Positions 37,729 through 48,207 of a DNA stretch of 64,000 bases are shown one piece after another. The position numbers and the translations under genes are program-made. Below the pieces are notes generated by a model. The model was not told the DNA's origin. It saw nothing but the letters and a program-made list of their open reading frames with translations, and made no database searches. Position 1 is the stretch's first letter. Every line of letters starts with the position of its first letter. Source of the stretch: Dysgonomonas sp. PF1-14 (lineage in GTDB: Bacteria > Bacteroidota > Bacteroidia > Bacteroidales > Dysgonomonadaceae); assembly GCF_029892965.1 (NCBI RefSeq), contig NZ_JARXWN010000001.1, positions 124,001 to 188,000 of the forward strand. Direction: 5' to 3'.

Positions 37729-39021
37729 TTATTTCGCGATCAATAGGAAGTAGTTTTTCTTTCCTTTTTGTGCAATAATATATTTTCCGGCTATCAGTGA
37801 GGATGTATTTATAACATCATCGAAGTTTTCCAATTTCGCTTTATTTATCATTACACCACCTGCCTGAACTGTTTTACGCATTTCTCCTTTCGATGGGAAA
37901 ACTGTTGTCTTCTCAGCCAGTAAGTCCACTGCTTTTATCCCTTCAGCAAGCTCTTTCTTAGAGATATCGAAAGCAGGAACACCTTCAAACACCTGTAGGA
38001 ATGTTTCTTCATCCAGCTTCTTGAAAGCATCGGCTGTTGCATTCCCGAAAAGGATGTTCGATGCTTCAACAGCCATCTCAAAGTCTTCTTCGGAGTGAAC
38101 CATTATGGTCACCTCTTTTGCCAGCCGTTTTTGTAGCGGGCGGAGATGTGGTGCCGTTTTTTGTTCTGCAACCAAAGCTTCGATCTCTTCTTTGCTGAGT
38201 GCTGTAAATATCTTAATGTATTTTTCAGCATCTTCATCGCTTACATTCAACCAGAACTGGTAAAATTTGTAAGGTGAAGTATATTTCCTTTCAAGCCATA
38301 CATTGCCCGACTCGGTTTTACCGAATTTTGTACCATCGGCTTTTTTTATCAATGGACAAACCAACGCAAAAGCTTCTCCTCCTACAGTGCGGCGGATAAG
38401 TTCTGTTCCGGTAGTGATGTTACCCCATTGATCGGAGCCTCCCATCTGAATGCGTGCACCCTCTGTTTTATATAAGTGAAGATAGTCATAAGCCTGCATC
38501 AGCTGATATGAAAACTCTGTAAACGACATCCCTTCTGAGGCTTCTCCATTCAGACGTTTTTTTACGGATTCTTTAGCCATCATATAATTCACAGTGATGT
38601 GCTTACCTACGTCGCGGATAAAGTTCAAAAAAGAGAAATCTTTCATCCAGTCGTAGTTGTTTACCAACAGAGCAGCATTGGGTTTATCAGACTCGAAATC
38701 GAGAAACTTCGCAAGTTGTTTCTTTATCGATTCCTGATTGTGGCGAAGCGTAGCTTCATCTAGTAGGTTACGTTCGGCCGACTTCATAGAAGGGTCTCCG
38801 ATCATACCTGTTGCGCCACCAACAAGGGCTATCGGACGATGCCCTGCACGCTGGAAATGCTTCAGTATCATCACGCTCACAAGGTGGCCTATGTGAAGTG
38901 AATCGGCTGTAGGGTCTATGCCCACATAGCCCGAAGTCAGTTCCTTTTGCAGTTGTTCTTCCGTACCCGGCATGATTTCCTGTATCATGCCCCTCCATCT
39001 TAGTTCTTCAACAAAATTCAT
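37729..39021 (-). CDS. tyrS: Tyrosyl-tRNA synthetase
   Basis: The 430 residues form a class I aminoacyl-tRNA synthetase: the HIGH motif ([20 protein letters not shown]) near residue 40, [11 protein letters not shown], the tyrosine-binding [27 protein letters not shown], the KMSKS equivalent KFGKTES, and a C-terminal S4-like RNA-binding domain ending [12 protein letters not shown]. This is the bacterial TyrRS type. It has a -7 box upstream and tRNA-Gln just downstream on the same strand. Confidence 0.97.
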   Translation of the reverse strand: MNFVEELRWRGMIQEIMPGTEEQLQKELTSGYVGIDPTADSLHIGHLVSVMILKHFQRAGHRPIALVGGATGMIGDPSMKSAERNLLDEATLRHNQESIKKQLAKFLDFESDKPNAALLVNNYDWMKDFSFLNFIRDVGKHITVNYMMAKESVKKRLNGEASEGMSFTEFSYQLMQAYDYLHLYKTEGARIQMGGSDQWGNITTGTELIRRTVGGEAFALVCPLIKKADGTKFGKTESGNVWLERKYTSPYKFYQFWLNVSDEDAEKYIKIFTALSKEEIEALVAEQKTAPHLRPLQKRLAKEVTIMVHSEEDFEMAVEASNILFGNATADAFKKLDEETFLQVFEGVPAFDISKKELAEGIKAVDLLAEKTTVFPSKGEMRKTVQAGGVMINKAKLENFDDVINTSSLIAGKYIIAQKGKKNYFLLIAK

Positions 39022-39061
39022 CGAATTAGTTTATTTGTAATAACTTTAATCAGTTAGTGTG

Positions 39062-39069
39062 CAAAAGTA
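39062..39069 (-). promoter_or_regulatory. -7 promoter box of tyrS
   Basis: TACTTTTG on minus fits TAnnTTTG and lies 41 bases upstream of the tyrS ATG. Confidence 0.45.
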
Positions 39070-39650
39070 CGACCTTATTTTTAAAAGAAAAAAAGTTACA
39101 GCGTTTTTATATTGAATGATAACAAACAATATATACTATCCCTTTTTTCTTTTTAAGGTTAGAAGAATAGTATAAATAAGATGGAAGAAGAAAAGAATTT
39201 AAGGTTAACATTTAAGCTATACAAATACTCACACACACAGAGTATTTACAAAAGTTGCTTAAACAAATATATAGATAAAAGAGATGTCAAACTCTCTAAC
39301 CGCTTCCGGATATGGGTCTTTTTTATAACAATAAATTTATTTTTCATTGATAATCAGTGGTTAATGTCTTATCTCTTGTCGGGATAATATGACTTTTATT
39401 CTGTAAATGGATAAATCTAAAGAGCTATTTGGTTATATATTAGTGGCTCTTCTTGCCATATTGGAGACATAATGTATCGGCTTCTTTGTTCTTTTTGCTT
39501 GAAGGGAAAAACACGCGGCATACTTGTACTTTTGTGTTTTTCCAAAAGTAATTTATCTATATACTGAGTAGCTATTTAGAAATTATTTAAATTTTAGTTA
39601 ATAAATGTTTTGGTTTTTTGTAAAATAGATATTAGCTTTGCGGCGTAGAT
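39070..39650. other. AT-rich intergenic region before the cobalamin riboswitch
   Basis: I see no supported gene. A 68-codon plus-strand frame (39181-39387) lacks a ribosome-binding site and family resemblance. A 10-bp inverted repeat (39505-39514 with 39534-39543, GGAAAAACAC/GTGTTTTTCC) could be a terminator or repeat remnant. Confidence 0.4.
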
Positions 39651-39651
39651 T

Positions 39652-39831
39652 TTGGTTTCATTGCCTGTATTCTCGGGTAATGGCGAAAAGGGAATCAAGT
39701 GAAAATCCTGAACAGACCCGCTGCTGTAAGCTTCATCAAAATCTTTGAACAATACTCAAACCACTGTTCGCATTGAATGGGAAGGGCGTTCAAAGATGAA
39801 GTGAGTCAGAAGACCTGCCAAAATTAATTAA
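39652..39831 (+). ncRNA. Cobalamin (B12) riboswitch
   Basis: The conserved adenosylcobalamin-aptamer landmarks occur in order on the plus strand: AAAAGGGAATC, GTGAAAATCCTGAACAGACC, CGCTGCTGTAA, CCACTG, ATGGGAAGG and GTCAGAAGACCTGCC. A hairpin follows at about 39833-39860 (AAAACTTT paired with AAAGTTTT), a possible expression platform. Such switches repress B12 uptake or synthesis genes when cobalamin is plentiful. Here the next genes, 320 bases on, are a small lipoprotein and a MACPF lipoprotein. Confidence 0.92.
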
Positions 39832-40151
39832 TTTAAAACTTTCGTGGGATAAAGTTTTAACAAAAAGGAATTTTTCATTTTTAATGTTTTGGAGATTCTT
39901 GTCTGGATTTATATGCTATTGTATAAGCATAAAACGTTTATGGCATGATGTTTAGGCGTTTATATAGTATTTAGCAATTGAATATTATATATAATGAGTT
40001 TTGAGACGAATGATTGTCAGTTAACTGCTATTCAATTTTTTCAAGCAACTTATTTTCAGAATATTTGAAACTGAAATATCCTATGAATCATTGGTGATAA
40101 GATAAATAAAATTCTTATTCATATTAACTCTATAAAATTAATATTCTTGTT

Positions 40152-40574
40152 ATGAAAACTAATTTCAACCTCAAAATTTCAGTTAAATTTTTACTATTAA
40201 CTTTAATCTCCTTTTCCTTATTGGGTTGTTCTGGTGACGATGATTCTCCGGACATTGTATGGAACAGCAAAGATTTATCACAAACTATCTGGGAAGGAAC
40301 AATTAATATAGATGGAAAAGAAGAGAAGATTTTACTCTCTTTTGATTCTGAGCAGGAAGGATACTGTTATTCAAATCGTGAAGAAAATCTTTCTTGTTTA
40401 TTCGAATATTCAATCGTGGATAGAGAGATAAGATTTTATAATATTTATGGTGATAGTGACAAATTGATAGTTGATGGTCTTTGGCATTTTACAATATCTA
40501 CAAAAAAGAATATACAATTACAGAAAATCATATCCGCAGAAAAAAGTGATTATTTAACCTTATATAAAAAATAA
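40152..40574 (+). CDS. Small lipoprotein paired with MACPF gene
   Basis: The 140 residues carry a lipoprotein signal (KFLLLTLISFSLLGCSGDDD). The mature part begins with a DDDSPD linker and continues as a small beta-rich domain: WNSKDLSQTIWEGTINIDGK, ILLSFDSEQEGYCYSNREEN and WHFTISTKKNIQLQKI, which together suggest a lipocalin-like beta-barrel. I recognise no named family. It lies 4 bases ahead of the likely MACPF start, so the two form an operon. Accessory, chaperone or self-protection for the MACPF partner are possible roles (inference). Confidence 0.75.
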   Translation: MKTNFNLKISVKFLLLTLISFSLLGCSGDDDSPDIVWNSKDLSQTIWEGTINIDGKEEKILLSFDSEQEGYCYSNREENLSCLFEYSIVDREIRFYNIYGDSDKLIVDGLWHFTISTKKNIQLQKIISAEKSDYLTLYKK

Positions 40575-40578
40575 ATAA

Positions 40579-42258
40579 ATTACGAGAAAAGCATTTATTC
40601 CTTTGATAGTCATTCTATTATGCTTATTTTCCTGTTCTAATGAACATGAATTTATAGAAAAGGTAGACAATATTAAGACTCAAGAGTTTTTGTTGAAAGA
40701 TCGTAACCCTGACTATCCGCTAAATTTAGATTCTAATAGACACCTCGATGATGCTGTCACGAAAAGTGATATTATATATAAATATGAATTTTTGGGATAT
40801 GGGTACAAGCCTATAACATTACCATTAATAGATGTAACTAATATAAGCTATCAAATACTAGATATAAATAGAATTATTGAAGCAGGAAAGACTAATAAAG
40901 AATATGATATAAAAACATCTATGCTTATTAATTCTTGGGCTCCCGATATTGCGACATTCACAGATTTTAATGCCTATGCTAAATCTGAAAGTGTATCAAA
41001 AGTGGTGAAAGGAGGTTTCTCTCTCACAAACATACCTATAATAGGAAGCATCTTTGGTTTTGGAAGTAAAAAGAAATATACAGAAGTTTTCAATAAATTG
41101 ATAATTGATACAACTAAAGCTGTTTATGGACAATTAGATATGGCTTACAGAGATTCTTTACATCGGATCAATACAGGAGAGGCTTTAAATAAGGATTTAA
41201 CAGGTTTTTATAGTGCAAGATTTAAAAAGGATTTATATTCAACGCACATGACGGACTTACTAAGGTCTTATGGTAATTTTTTAGTAACTGGTGTTGAAAC
41301 CGGAGGAATTCTGACAGCTTTATATCAAGGAACATTTACTTCGCATGAAAATTATGAGTATAGATCAAAAGCAATGTATGATAGTATTCACTTTACTTTA
41401 TCATATAAAGATGTAAATGGGAATATAGACCTTACTCTTCACAAGAGTAATTCAAATTCAAATTCACGAGATAAGAAATTTTCATCTATAAATATATCTT
41501 ATAGAACCTTTGGTGGTGATATGTCTTTTTCCAAATTCACACCCCCTGTCAGTATTGACAACCTTTCCGAAATTGATTTTGGAGGCTGGGCACAATCTTT
41601 GAAGAATAAAAATTTATTAGTTATTTCTAAAATAGGAGAGGAAGGGCTTGTACCATTCTATGATTTCTTATATGAAGAAAACTTAAAAGAGCAGGCAAGA
41701 AGGTATCTAACCTCAAGCATGACAAATGAAACTAAGGTTTTGACTGAGCCATATTTATATTTAGAGACTTATGGGGATAGTGATATGAGATTTGCTTCGT
41801 TATTCCTTGTAACCAAATATAATGATTATATTCGGGTGGGGGCAATAACATTGCCGGGTATGTCTGTAACACAGGCTAATATTCAAGCAGTATTTAATCA
41901 AATGATAGACAAGGAGAAAGGATTCTTTGCTGGGCTTAAAGTTAAGGCTAAGCATTATTACATGCATGTGCCCTCAATATATGATGACTTGAATATAACA
42001 GAAGTTATACAGACTTTACCTAAAAAAGATTTTGAGTATAATACAAATATCTTAAATATGAATAATCCTGAATATGAATATTATACGTGTAGAGAAAATG
42101 ATAATATTTACATGATAAGTACAAAGAATAAAGTTGCCTATACTATAGCTTTCGATTATGTTTGTACTCAATATGGACTAGATAAACCAGCAAACACAAG
42201 TAGCCTAAAACAAATATCATTGCATGAGCTTTTAGGCTATCGTATATTTGCTTTATGA
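40579..42258 (+). CDS. MACPF-domain lipoprotein (BSAP-like pore-forming candidate)
   Basis: The protein of about 559 residues carries the MACPF signature SYGNFLVTGVETGGILTALY near residue 228, in the typical YG(T/N)xxxxxxxxGG form, preceded by the amphipathic segments of the membrane-insertion region (VVKGGFSLTNIPIIGSIFGF) and followed by beta-rich C-terminal domains. The N-terminus reads TRKAFIPLIVILLCLFSCSN, a lipoprotein signal. The ordinary ATG/TTG rule gives a TTG start at 40603, but that removes the charged n-region. The frame opens at an ATT at 40579, so initiation may be at ATT or the start is mutated. Bacteroidales MACPF proteins (BSAPs) kill related strains. The adjacent target/resistance gene seen in BSAP loci is not evident. 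Confidence 0.82.
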   Translation: MTRKAFIPLIVILLCLFSCSNEHEFIEKVDNIKTQEFLLKDRNPDYPLNLDSNRHLDDAVTKSDIIYKYEFLGYGYKPITLPLIDVTNISYQILDINRIIEAGKTNKEYDIKTSMLINSWAPDIATFTDFNAYAKSESVSKVVKGGFSLTNIPIIGSIFGFGSKKKYTEVFNKLIIDTTKAVYGQLDMAYRDSLHRINTGEALNKDLTGFYSARFKKDLYSTHMTDLLRSYGNFLVTGVETGGILTALYQGTFTSHENYEYRSKAMYDSIHFTLSYKDVNGNIDLTLHKSNSNSNSRDKKFSSINISYRTFGGDMSFSKFTPPVSIDNLSEIDFGGWAQSLKNKNLLVISKIGEEGLVPFYDFLYEENLKEQARRYLTSSMTNETKVLTEPYLYLETYGDSDMRFASLFLVTKYNDYIRVGAITLPGMSVTQANIQAVFNQMIDKEKGFFAGLKVKAKHYYMHVPSIYDDLNITEVIQTLPKKDFEYNTNILNMNNPEYEYYTCRENDNIYMISTKNKVAYTIAFDYVCTQYGLDKPANTSSLKQISLHELLGYRIFAL

Positions 42259-42279
42259 TTAAATGTATGTAATATACTT

Positions 42280-42320
42280 AAAATGAGAGCGGCTTCAATA
42301 TTGAAGCCGCTCTCATTTTT
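42280..42320. terminator. Bidirectional terminator between the MACPF gene and pnp
   Basis: A near-perfect 18-bp stem (42281-42298 with 42301-42318 and a short TA centre) is flanked by A and T runs, between two converging genes, so it can end both transcripts. Confidence 0.9.
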
Positions 42321-42336
42321 ATGCGGATATATAAAT

Positions 42337-44508
42337 TTAATTATTTTCTCCTTCGTTTTCGTTTCTCTTCTGTACCGGTTTTTCAGGACGAGGAGGACGA
42401 GGAAGAAGCACTTTGCGCGACAGTTTGAATTTACCTGTCTTAGGATCGATATCGATCAGTTTCACTTCTATTTCGTCACCTTCTTTCAATCCGGCTTTTT
42501 CCATATCCTCTATACGATCCCATGAGATTTCAGAGATATGTAATAAACCATCTTTGCCCGGAAGGAATTCACAGAATGCACCATACGGCATTACCGAACG
42601 GACTTTAGCTGTGTAGACCTCTCCAACTTCAGGAACGGCAACAATGCCTTTTATCTTAGCTACAGCAGCCTCAATAGACTGGCGATTGGTTGCAGAAACT
42701 TCTACGCGGCCGTATCCGTCAATTTCTTCGATGGTAACAGTTGCACCGGTTTCTTCCTGTATGCCTTGTATGATTTTGCCACCGGGGCCTATAACGGCTC
42801 CAATAAATTCTTTATTGATAATGATAACTTCGATACGAGGAGCGTTGTCTTTCAGGTCTGGACGAGGTTCAGCCAATGTTTCGGTAACTTTGTCCATTAT
42901 ATGCAGGCGTCCTGCACGCGCCTGGTTCAATGCTTTTTCAAGTATCTCGTACGAAAGTCCGTCTACCTTTATGTCCATCTGAGTAGCAGTAATACCATCT
43001 CTGGTTCCGCATACCTTGAAGTCCATGTCTCCTAAGTGGTCTTCATCTCCAAGTATATCAGAAAGTACAGCATAGTTAGTTCCTTTATTTTCAGAGATAA
43101 GTCCCATAGCGATACCTGTAACAGGTTTTTTGATTTTCACCCCTGCATCCATCAATGCAAGCGTACCTGCACAAACAGTAGCCATAGATGAAGAGCCATT
43201 AGACTCAAGAATATCTGATACTACACGGATAACATAAGGATAATCGGCAGGTATCATCGGTTTCAATGCACGGTGTGCAAGATTACCGTGACCAATTTCG
43301 CGGCGTCCTACACCACGTTGTGGGCGGGCATCTCCTGTCGAGAATGGAGGGAAATTATAATGTAATAGGAATCTGTCTTTCCCGTTATTCAGTACATCGT
43401 CGATGATCTTTTCGTCCAGTTTTGTACCCAGTGTCACTGTAGTTAAAGACTGGGTTTCTCCACGTGTAAATACGGCCGAACCATGTGCCCCTGGCAAATA
43501 GTCTACCTCGCTCCATATAGGGCGGATCTCTGTAGTTGTACGTCCATCGAGGCGCTTGCCTTCATCGAGGATGGAGCGGCGCATTGCTTCTTTTTCTACA
43601 TCGTGATAGTAGCGAGAAATAAGAGTGCCTTTTTCGGCAAGCTCTTCTTCGGTAAGACCTGCTTTATATTCTTCTACGATTGCAGCAAAATTATCGCCAC
43701 GTTCGTGTTTGTTTGTATTTCCCGATGCAGCTACAGCATAAGCCTTGTCATAACATTTAGCCCATACATCTTTCTTAAGCTCTTCATCGTTCGTTTCGTG
43801 GCTGTATTCACGTTTTACCGTTTTGCCCACAGCTTCCATCAGTTCTATCTGAGCCTGACACTGTACCTTGATAGCTTCGTGCGCCACTTTAATGGCTTCA
43901 AGCATTTCGGCTTCCGAAACTTCTTTCATTTCACCTTCCACCATCATGATATTATCTATGGTAGCACCTACCATGATGTCCATGTCTGCTTGTTCTAGTT
44001 GTTCGAATGTCGGATTGATAACGAATTTTCCGTCGATACGGGCAACCCTTACTTCCGAGATAGGACCATTGAAAGGCACATCGGAAACAGCAAGAGCAGC
44101 AGATGCTGCAAGCCCTGCCAATGCATCGGGCATATCTTTACCATCCGACGAGAATAAGATGACATTAACAAATACTTCAGCATGATAGTCGTCCGGAAAT
44201 AACGGGCGAAGTGCGCGGTCGACCAAGCGGCAAACCAATATTTCATAATCTGACGCACGACCTTCCCTGCGTTGGAAACCTCCCGGGAAACGACCGAATG
44301 CGGCAAACTTTTCTTTATACTCTACCTGTAAAGGCATAAAATCAACGTCCGGCTTAGCATCTTTTGCAGCGGTCACAGTAGCCAGCAACATGGTATCACC
44401 CATGCGTAGCATTACAGATCCGTCTGCTTGTTTTGCTAATTTTCCGGTTTCAATGGTGATAGTCCTTCCATCACCCAAATCGATACTCTTTGTAATCGGA
44501 TTCATCAT
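42337..44508 (-). CDS. pnp: Polyribonucleotide nucleotidyltransferase
   Basis: PNPase is the phosphorolytic 3'-5' exoribonuclease of the RNA degradosome. The 723 residues contain two RNase PH domains (first: [20 protein letters not shown]; second: [20 protein letters not shown] with catalytic Asp of [15 protein letters not shown]), the linking helical domain, a KH domain ([20 protein letters not shown]) and an S1 domain ([20 protein letters not shown]). It has its own -7 box at 44541. Confidence 0.98.
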   Translation of the reverse strand: MMNPITKSIDLGDGRTITIETGKLAKQADGSVMLRMGDTMLLATVTAAKDAKPDVDFMPLQVEYKEKFAAFGRFPGGFQRREGRASDYEILVCRLVDRALRPLFPDDYHAEVFVNVILFSSDGKDMPDALAGLAASAALAVSDVPFNGPISEVRVARIDGKFVINPTFEQLEQADMDIMVGATIDNIMMVEGEMKEVSEAEMLEAIKVAHEAIKVQCQAQIELMEAVGKTVKREYSHETNDEELKKDVWAKCYDKAYAVAASGNTNKHERGDNFAAIVEEYKAGLTEEELAEKGTLISRYYHDVEKEAMRRSILDEGKRLDGRTTTEIRPIWSEVDYLPGAHGSAVFTRGETQSLTTVTLGTKLDEKIIDDVLNNGKDRFLLHYNFPPFSTGDARPQRGVGRREIGHGNLAHRALKPMIPADYPYVIRVVSDILESNGSSSMATVCAGTLALMDAGVKIKKPVTGIAMGLISENKGTNYAVLSDILGDEDHLGDMDFKVCGTRDGITATQMDIKVDGLSYEILEKALNQARAGRLHIMDKVTETLAEPRPDLKDNAPRIEVIIINKEFIGAVIGPGGKIIQGIQEETGATVTIEEIDGYGRVEVSATNRQSIEAAVAKIKGIVAVPEVGEVYTAKVRSVMPYGAFCEFLPGKDGLLHISEISWDRIEDMEKAGLKEGDEIEVKLIDIDPKTGKFKLSRKVLLPRPPRPEKPVQKRNENEGENN

Positions 44509-44540
44509 AAATATTTTTTTCTAAACTTCTTAAAATCGAG

Positions 44541-44548
44541 CAAAGGTA
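44541..44548 (-). promoter_or_regulatory. -7 promoter box of pnp
   Basis: TACCTTTG on minus fits TAnnTTTG, 33 bases upstream of the pnp ATG at 44508; -33 box not evident. Confidence 0.45.
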
Positions 44549-44617
44549 AGGAAAGTTTTTGAAAATTAGGGGAATGAATGGGTGAAAAGAGGATGAGATG
44601 CCTAATTTGTGAAAATC

Positions 44618-45409
44618 CTAAAATCCTCTTTGTCTCATTGCTTCAAATGTGATAACAGCTGTAGAAACCGATACATTCAATGAATCTATTTTTCCCCGCA
44701 TTGGTATTTTGATTCTCGCATCGGCATTATTTAGCCAGAAATCAGTTAATCCGTCAGCTTCCGTACCCATAACAATAGCTGATGGAACGGTGAAATCCGT
44801 ATCCTGATACCATAGCGAAGCTTGCAATTCGGCAGCAAACGATCTGATATTGTTTTTATGTAAAAAATCTAGCGCTTCCTGTGATGAACAAACTGCGGTT
44901 TGTACGGTGAAAAGGCATCCTACGCTCGATCGGATTGCGTTGGGATTATACAAGTCAGTTGCCGGGTCGCATATGATGACTGCATCCGTCTGTGCGGCAT
45001 CTGCTGTACGGAGTATTGCTCCCAGATTACCGGGTTTTTCTACCGCTTCGAGGATAATAATGAAAGGGTTATCCGATAGTTCCAGATCGGAAAGGGTATG
45101 GCTTTTGGGCTTGGCTAAAGTGAGTAATCCGTCCGAACCTTCACGATATGCGATCTTATCAAATACAGCTTCCGTTACTTCAAATAGCTTATCTTGGGAA
45201 ATAGAATCCAGAACATCTGGATAATCACTCTTAACAAATAACTCAGGACATATAAACACAGAGTCTGCTTCGTAATCTGCCATCAGTGCCAGACTTAGCT
45301 CTCTGGCTCCTTCGATAATAAAAAGCCCTTGTTCTTTTCGTTCCCTGTTTTTAGAGAGCTTGACGATATTCTTTATCTTCGGATTCTGGAGGCTGGTTAT
45401 GTGTTCCAT
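44618..45409 (-). CDS. SpoU/TrmH-family rRNA or tRNA 2'-O-methyltransferase
   Basis: The 263 residues start MEHITSLQNPKIKNIVKLSK, an RNA-binding N-terminal region with SKNRERKEQGLFIIEGAREL, then the SPOUT core motifs: FIIILEAVEKPGNLGAILRT, IVMGTEADGLTDFWLNNAD and MRGKIDSLNVSVSTAVITFE. These form the knotted SAM site. Family members 2'-O-methylate guanosines of 23S rRNA or tRNA; which one is not resolved by eye. The ATG at 45409 is chosen; a longer frame to 45460 adds a poor N-terminus and covers the -7 box TATTTTTG (45435-45442 on minus). Confidence 0.93.
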   Translation of the reverse strand: MEHITSLQNPKIKNIVKLSKNRERKEQGLFIIEGARELSLALMADYEADSVFICPELFVKSDYPDVLDSISQDKLFEVTEAVFDKIAYREGSDGLLTLAKPKSHTLSDLELSDNPFIIILEAVEKPGNLGAILRTADAAQTDAVIICDPATDLYNPNAIRSSVGCLFTVQTAVCSSQEALDFLHKNNIRSFAAELQASLWYQDTDFTVPSAIVMGTEADGLTDFWLNNADARIKIPMRGKIDSLNVSVSTAVITFEAMRQRGF

Positions 45410-45434
45410 TTCTATTCGGATTGATATCAGTGTG

Positions 45435-45483
45435 CAAAAATAAGTATTAATTACAAACAAAAGTCCGTATTTTTGTACCTTTG
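45435..45483. promoter_or_regulatory. Divergent -7 boxes between the methyltransferase and DUF5715 genes
   Basis: TATTTTTG on minus (45435-45442) lies 25 bases from the methyltransferase start. TACCTTTG on plus (45476-45483) lies 22 bases from the ATG at 45506. Both fit TAnnTTTG. Confidence 0.5.
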
Positions 45484-45505
45484 TGCCCGAAATTAAGCAA
45501 AAGAA

Positions 45506-46159
45506 ATGAAATACATCTGGATGCTTTCGATAAGTATTCTATCCTTATTGAGTTGCGGATCTAAAGAGAAGTCAGGCAGTGAGCCGTTAGAACCGAAGAG
45601 ATATACCCGTTTCGACGGAAAATACAGTACTACTTTCAACGATTTACCCGACTTGCATATAGAGGCAGCGGTAGTGAACGGGGTAGGACCATTGGAGACC
45701 AGAGGTGATACTGCGCTGTATGAAGACCGCTTGGTGAGAATACCGGGCGAACTGGAAATATATAAAGTGGATAAGCTAAAGCACTCGATGCCGTTTCTTG
45801 TGCCTAAGGCGGCTACATTGCTTTCGGATATTTGTCTTAATTTTCGCGATTCGCTGATCAGCAAAAAGCTGCCATTGTATAAGCCTATTGTCACCAGTAT
45901 AACCCGTACGAATGATGATGTTACCAACTTATCGAGAAGAAATCGTAATGCGAGTGAAAACTCGGTTCACAGATACGCTACTACTTTCGATATAGCATGG
46001 ACACGATTCGAGAAAGTGAATCCCTCTGACGAACGCATTCTGGATGATGGACGGCTTAAGGCTGTGTTGGGGCAGGTTTTGCACGATCTCAGGCAGCGCG
46101 ACAGATGCTATATTAAGCATGAGCGTAAGCAGGCATGTTTTCATATAACGGTAAGATGA
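45506..46159 (+). CDS. DUF5715-type lipoprotein, LAS-peptidase-like
   Basis: The 217 residues have a lipoprotein signal (MKYIWMLSISILSLLSCGSK). Near residue 150 the motif VHRYATTFDIAWTRF has the His-x6-Asp spacing of LAS (M15/MepA/VanY-like) metallopeptidases, and the end, CYIKHERKQACFHITVR, supplies a further His in the position of the third zinc ligand. Such enzymes cut peptidoglycan cross-bridges. I read it as the DUF5715 family, with peptidase activity inferred. It has its own -7 box and stands 64 bases ahead of truA. Confidence 0.75.
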   Translation: MKYIWMLSISILSLLSCGSKEKSGSEPLEPKRYTRFDGKYSTTFNDLPDLHIEAAVVNGVGPLETRGDTALYEDRLVRIPGELEIYKVDKLKHSMPFLVPKAATLLSDICLNFRDSLISKKLPLYKPIVTSITRTNDDVTNLSRRNRNASENSVHRYATTFDIAWTRFEKVNPSDERILDDGRLKAVLGQVLHDLRQRDRCYIKHERKQACFHITVR

Positions 46160-46223
46160 AGAATTATGAATTATAAATTATAAGTTATGAGTTGTTGACT
46201 GATAACTGTTGACTGATAACTGT

Positions 46224-46976
46224 ATGAAGCGTTATTTTATATATTTGGCTTACAACGGAGAGAATTACAACGGTTGGCAAATACAACCGAATGCTCCTTC
46301 TGTGCAGGAAACGATAGAAAAAGGGCTATCCACCATATTGAGATATCCTGTTTCTATTGTCGGGGCAGGACGCACCGATGCAGGGGTTCATGCTCGGCAA
46401 ATGTTCGCCCACTTCGATGTGGAAGAAATAGAAAACGTTCATCAGTTGGTATTTAAACTGAACCGTATTCTGCCTAAAGATATTGTAATATATAATATAA
46501 TGAGGGTAAAGGCCGATGCCCACGCTCGTTTCGATGCTACATCGAGGTTGTACAGATATTATGTAACGACAGCGAAAGATCCGTTTCTGCATCATCTGAA
46601 ATATAAGATACATGGCAATATAGATATGGATGCTATGAATGCCTGTGCAAATGTGTTGTTCGACTATATCGATTTTACCAGTTTCAGCAAGCTGCATACC
46701 GATGTAAAAACCAATAACTGCGAGATTATGCAGGCAGAATGGCAACGACAGGGTAACGATTATATATTTACAATAAAGGCCGACCGTTTTCTTCGCAATA
46801 TGGTGCGCTCTATAGTAGGCACATTGCTCGAAGCAGGACGTGGAAAGATAACTCCGGATGATTTCCGAAAAATAATAGAAGCTAAAGACAGGGGTGCCGC
46901 AGGAACATCTGTTCCGGGGCATGCACTGTTTTTAGAGGAAGTAGAATATGATAACGATATATTTATAAAAGAATGA
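46224..46976 (+). CDS. truA: tRNA pseudouridine synthase A
   Basis: TruA makes pseudouridine at positions 38-40 of tRNAs. The 250 residues start [20 protein letters not shown] and have the catalytic Asp in [28 protein letters not shown] and [19 protein letters not shown]. The ATG at 46224 is the natural start; a TTG five codons earlier would read through a 14-nt tandem repeat (GTTGACTGATAACT, two copies at 46194-46221) that precedes the gene. The stop overlaps the nhaA start (ATGA). Confidence 0.96.
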   Translation: MKRYFIYLAYNGENYNGWQIQPNAPSVQETIEKGLSTILRYPVSIVGAGRTDAGVHARQMFAHFDVEEIENVHQLVFKLNRILPKDIVIYNIMRVKADAHARFDATSRLYRYYVTTAKDPFLHHLKYKIHGNIDMDAMNACANVLFDYIDFTSFSKLHTDVKTNNCEIMQAEWQRQGNDYIFTIKADRFLRNMVRSIVGTLLEAGRGKITPDDFRKIIEAKDRGAAGTSVPGHALFLEEVEYDNDIFIKE

Positions 46977-48178
46977 AAATATCCGGAATATTGAGGGGGC
47001 GCACCCTGAAAAGATTTATGGAGAGTGAAAAGTCGGGCGGGCTAACACTCATCGTCTGTACACTGATTTCAATCCTGCTTGCTAATTCGGGAGCTATAGG
47101 TGACAGTTATCGGGGTATATGGGGTTATCATTTGGGTAGCCATACTATAGCCGATTGGATAAATGACGGCCTGATGGCTGTCTTCTTCCTGTTGGTTGGC
47201 CTGGAGCTGATACAGGAGATATACGAAGGCGAGTTGTCGAATGTAAAGCGGGCGATGCTCCCACTTTCGGCAGCTTTAGGTGGTATGCTCATCCCAGCTC
47301 TGATTTATATGTACCTCAACTTCGGAACTGATACACATGATGGTTTTGGTATCCCGATGGCTACAGACATCGCTTTTGCACTAGGTATATTATCCCTGTT
47401 GGGTAGCCGTGTACCCACATCGCTCAAGGTATTCCTTACAGCACTGGCTGTTATAGACGATTTGGGGGCAATAATAGTAATCGCTATTTTCTATACGACA
47501 TCACTTTCATGGGTTTATTTGCTGATTGCTTTGGGAATGTTTGTCTTGTTACTTATTTTGAATAAGAAGTTCAATGTGACGAATCTGATCCCTTATATCA
47601 TAGGTGGTATTATTATGTGGTACTGCATGCTCCATTCGGGCATACATGCTACTATTGCCGGAGTGCTTCTGGCTATTACCATACCATTTAAGAAAGGCGA
47701 CCCACACTGTTTATCTAACAAAATGCAGCATGCCCTGCATTATCCTGTAGCATTCATTATATTGCCTGTCTTTGCTTTGGCAAATACAGCAATGCTGATA
47801 GAAGGCAACTGGGATCAGTCAATAGGTGAGCCATTCGCCTTGGGTATTATTCTCGGTCTGATAGTAGGTAAACCGTTAGGAATTACACTATTTAGTCTTA
47901 TTTCTGTAAAAACAGGATTATGTTCTCTTCCTCGCGGAGTGAAATGGAAAGCCTTGATAGGGGCAGGTATGCTCGGCGGTATCGGATTCACTATGTCTAT
48001 ATTTATCACTTTATTAGCATATAAAGGCAATCCTAGCTTTTCACCGGAAGAAATAGAACATCTTGTTAACGAATCGAAACTAATGATATTACTGGCCTCG
48101 CTGGTTTCGGCTATCATCGGTTATACATGGCTGAATTATGTGCTGAGGAAGGATAAGATGGATGTGAAAGAATTGTAA
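46973..48178 (+). CDS. nhaA: Na+/H+ antiporter NhaA
   Basis: The 401 residues form a polytopic inner-membrane protein starting [20 protein letters not shown]. They have [20 protein letters not shown] in TM3, the ion-binding Asp pair in [36 protein letters not shown] and [15 protein letters not shown] near the end. NhaA exchanges two protons for one sodium ion and maintains pH and salt balance. Its ATG overlaps the truA stop by 4 bases, so the two are translationally coupled. Confidence 0.96.
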   Translation: MKISGILRGRTLKRFMESEKSGGLTLIVCTLISILLANSGAIGDSYRGIWGYHLGSHTIADWINDGLMAVFFLLVGLELIQEIYEGELSNVKRAMLPLSAALGGMLIPALIYMYLNFGTDTHDGFGIPMATDIAFALGILSLLGSRVPTSLKVFLTALAVIDDLGAIIVIAIFYTTSLSWVYLLIALGMFVLLLILNKKFNVTNLIPYIIGGIIMWYCMLHSGIHATIAGVLLAITIPFKKGDPHCLSNKMQHALHYPVAFIILPVFALANTAMLIEGNWDQSIGEPFALGIILGLIVGKPLGITLFSLISVKTGLCSLPRGVKWKALIGAGMLGGIGFTMSIFITLLAYKGNPSFSPEEIEHLVNESKLMILLASLVSAIIGYTWLNYVLRKDKMDVKEL

Positions 48179-48207
48179 CTGAAAAGGATTCTTTATAGAA
48201 AAATTAA

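Noticed and set aside
39181-39387. Plus-strand open frame of 68 codons before the riboswitch
   Set aside because: AT-rich, no ribosome-binding site or family resemblance; the hydrophobic C-terminal part follows from T-rich sequence.
46194-46223. Two tandem copies of GTTGACTGATAACT before truA as a regulatory iteron
   Set aside because: Only two copies, directly before the ATG; similar GTTGACTG strings occur near 36535, so it is more likely simple slippage.
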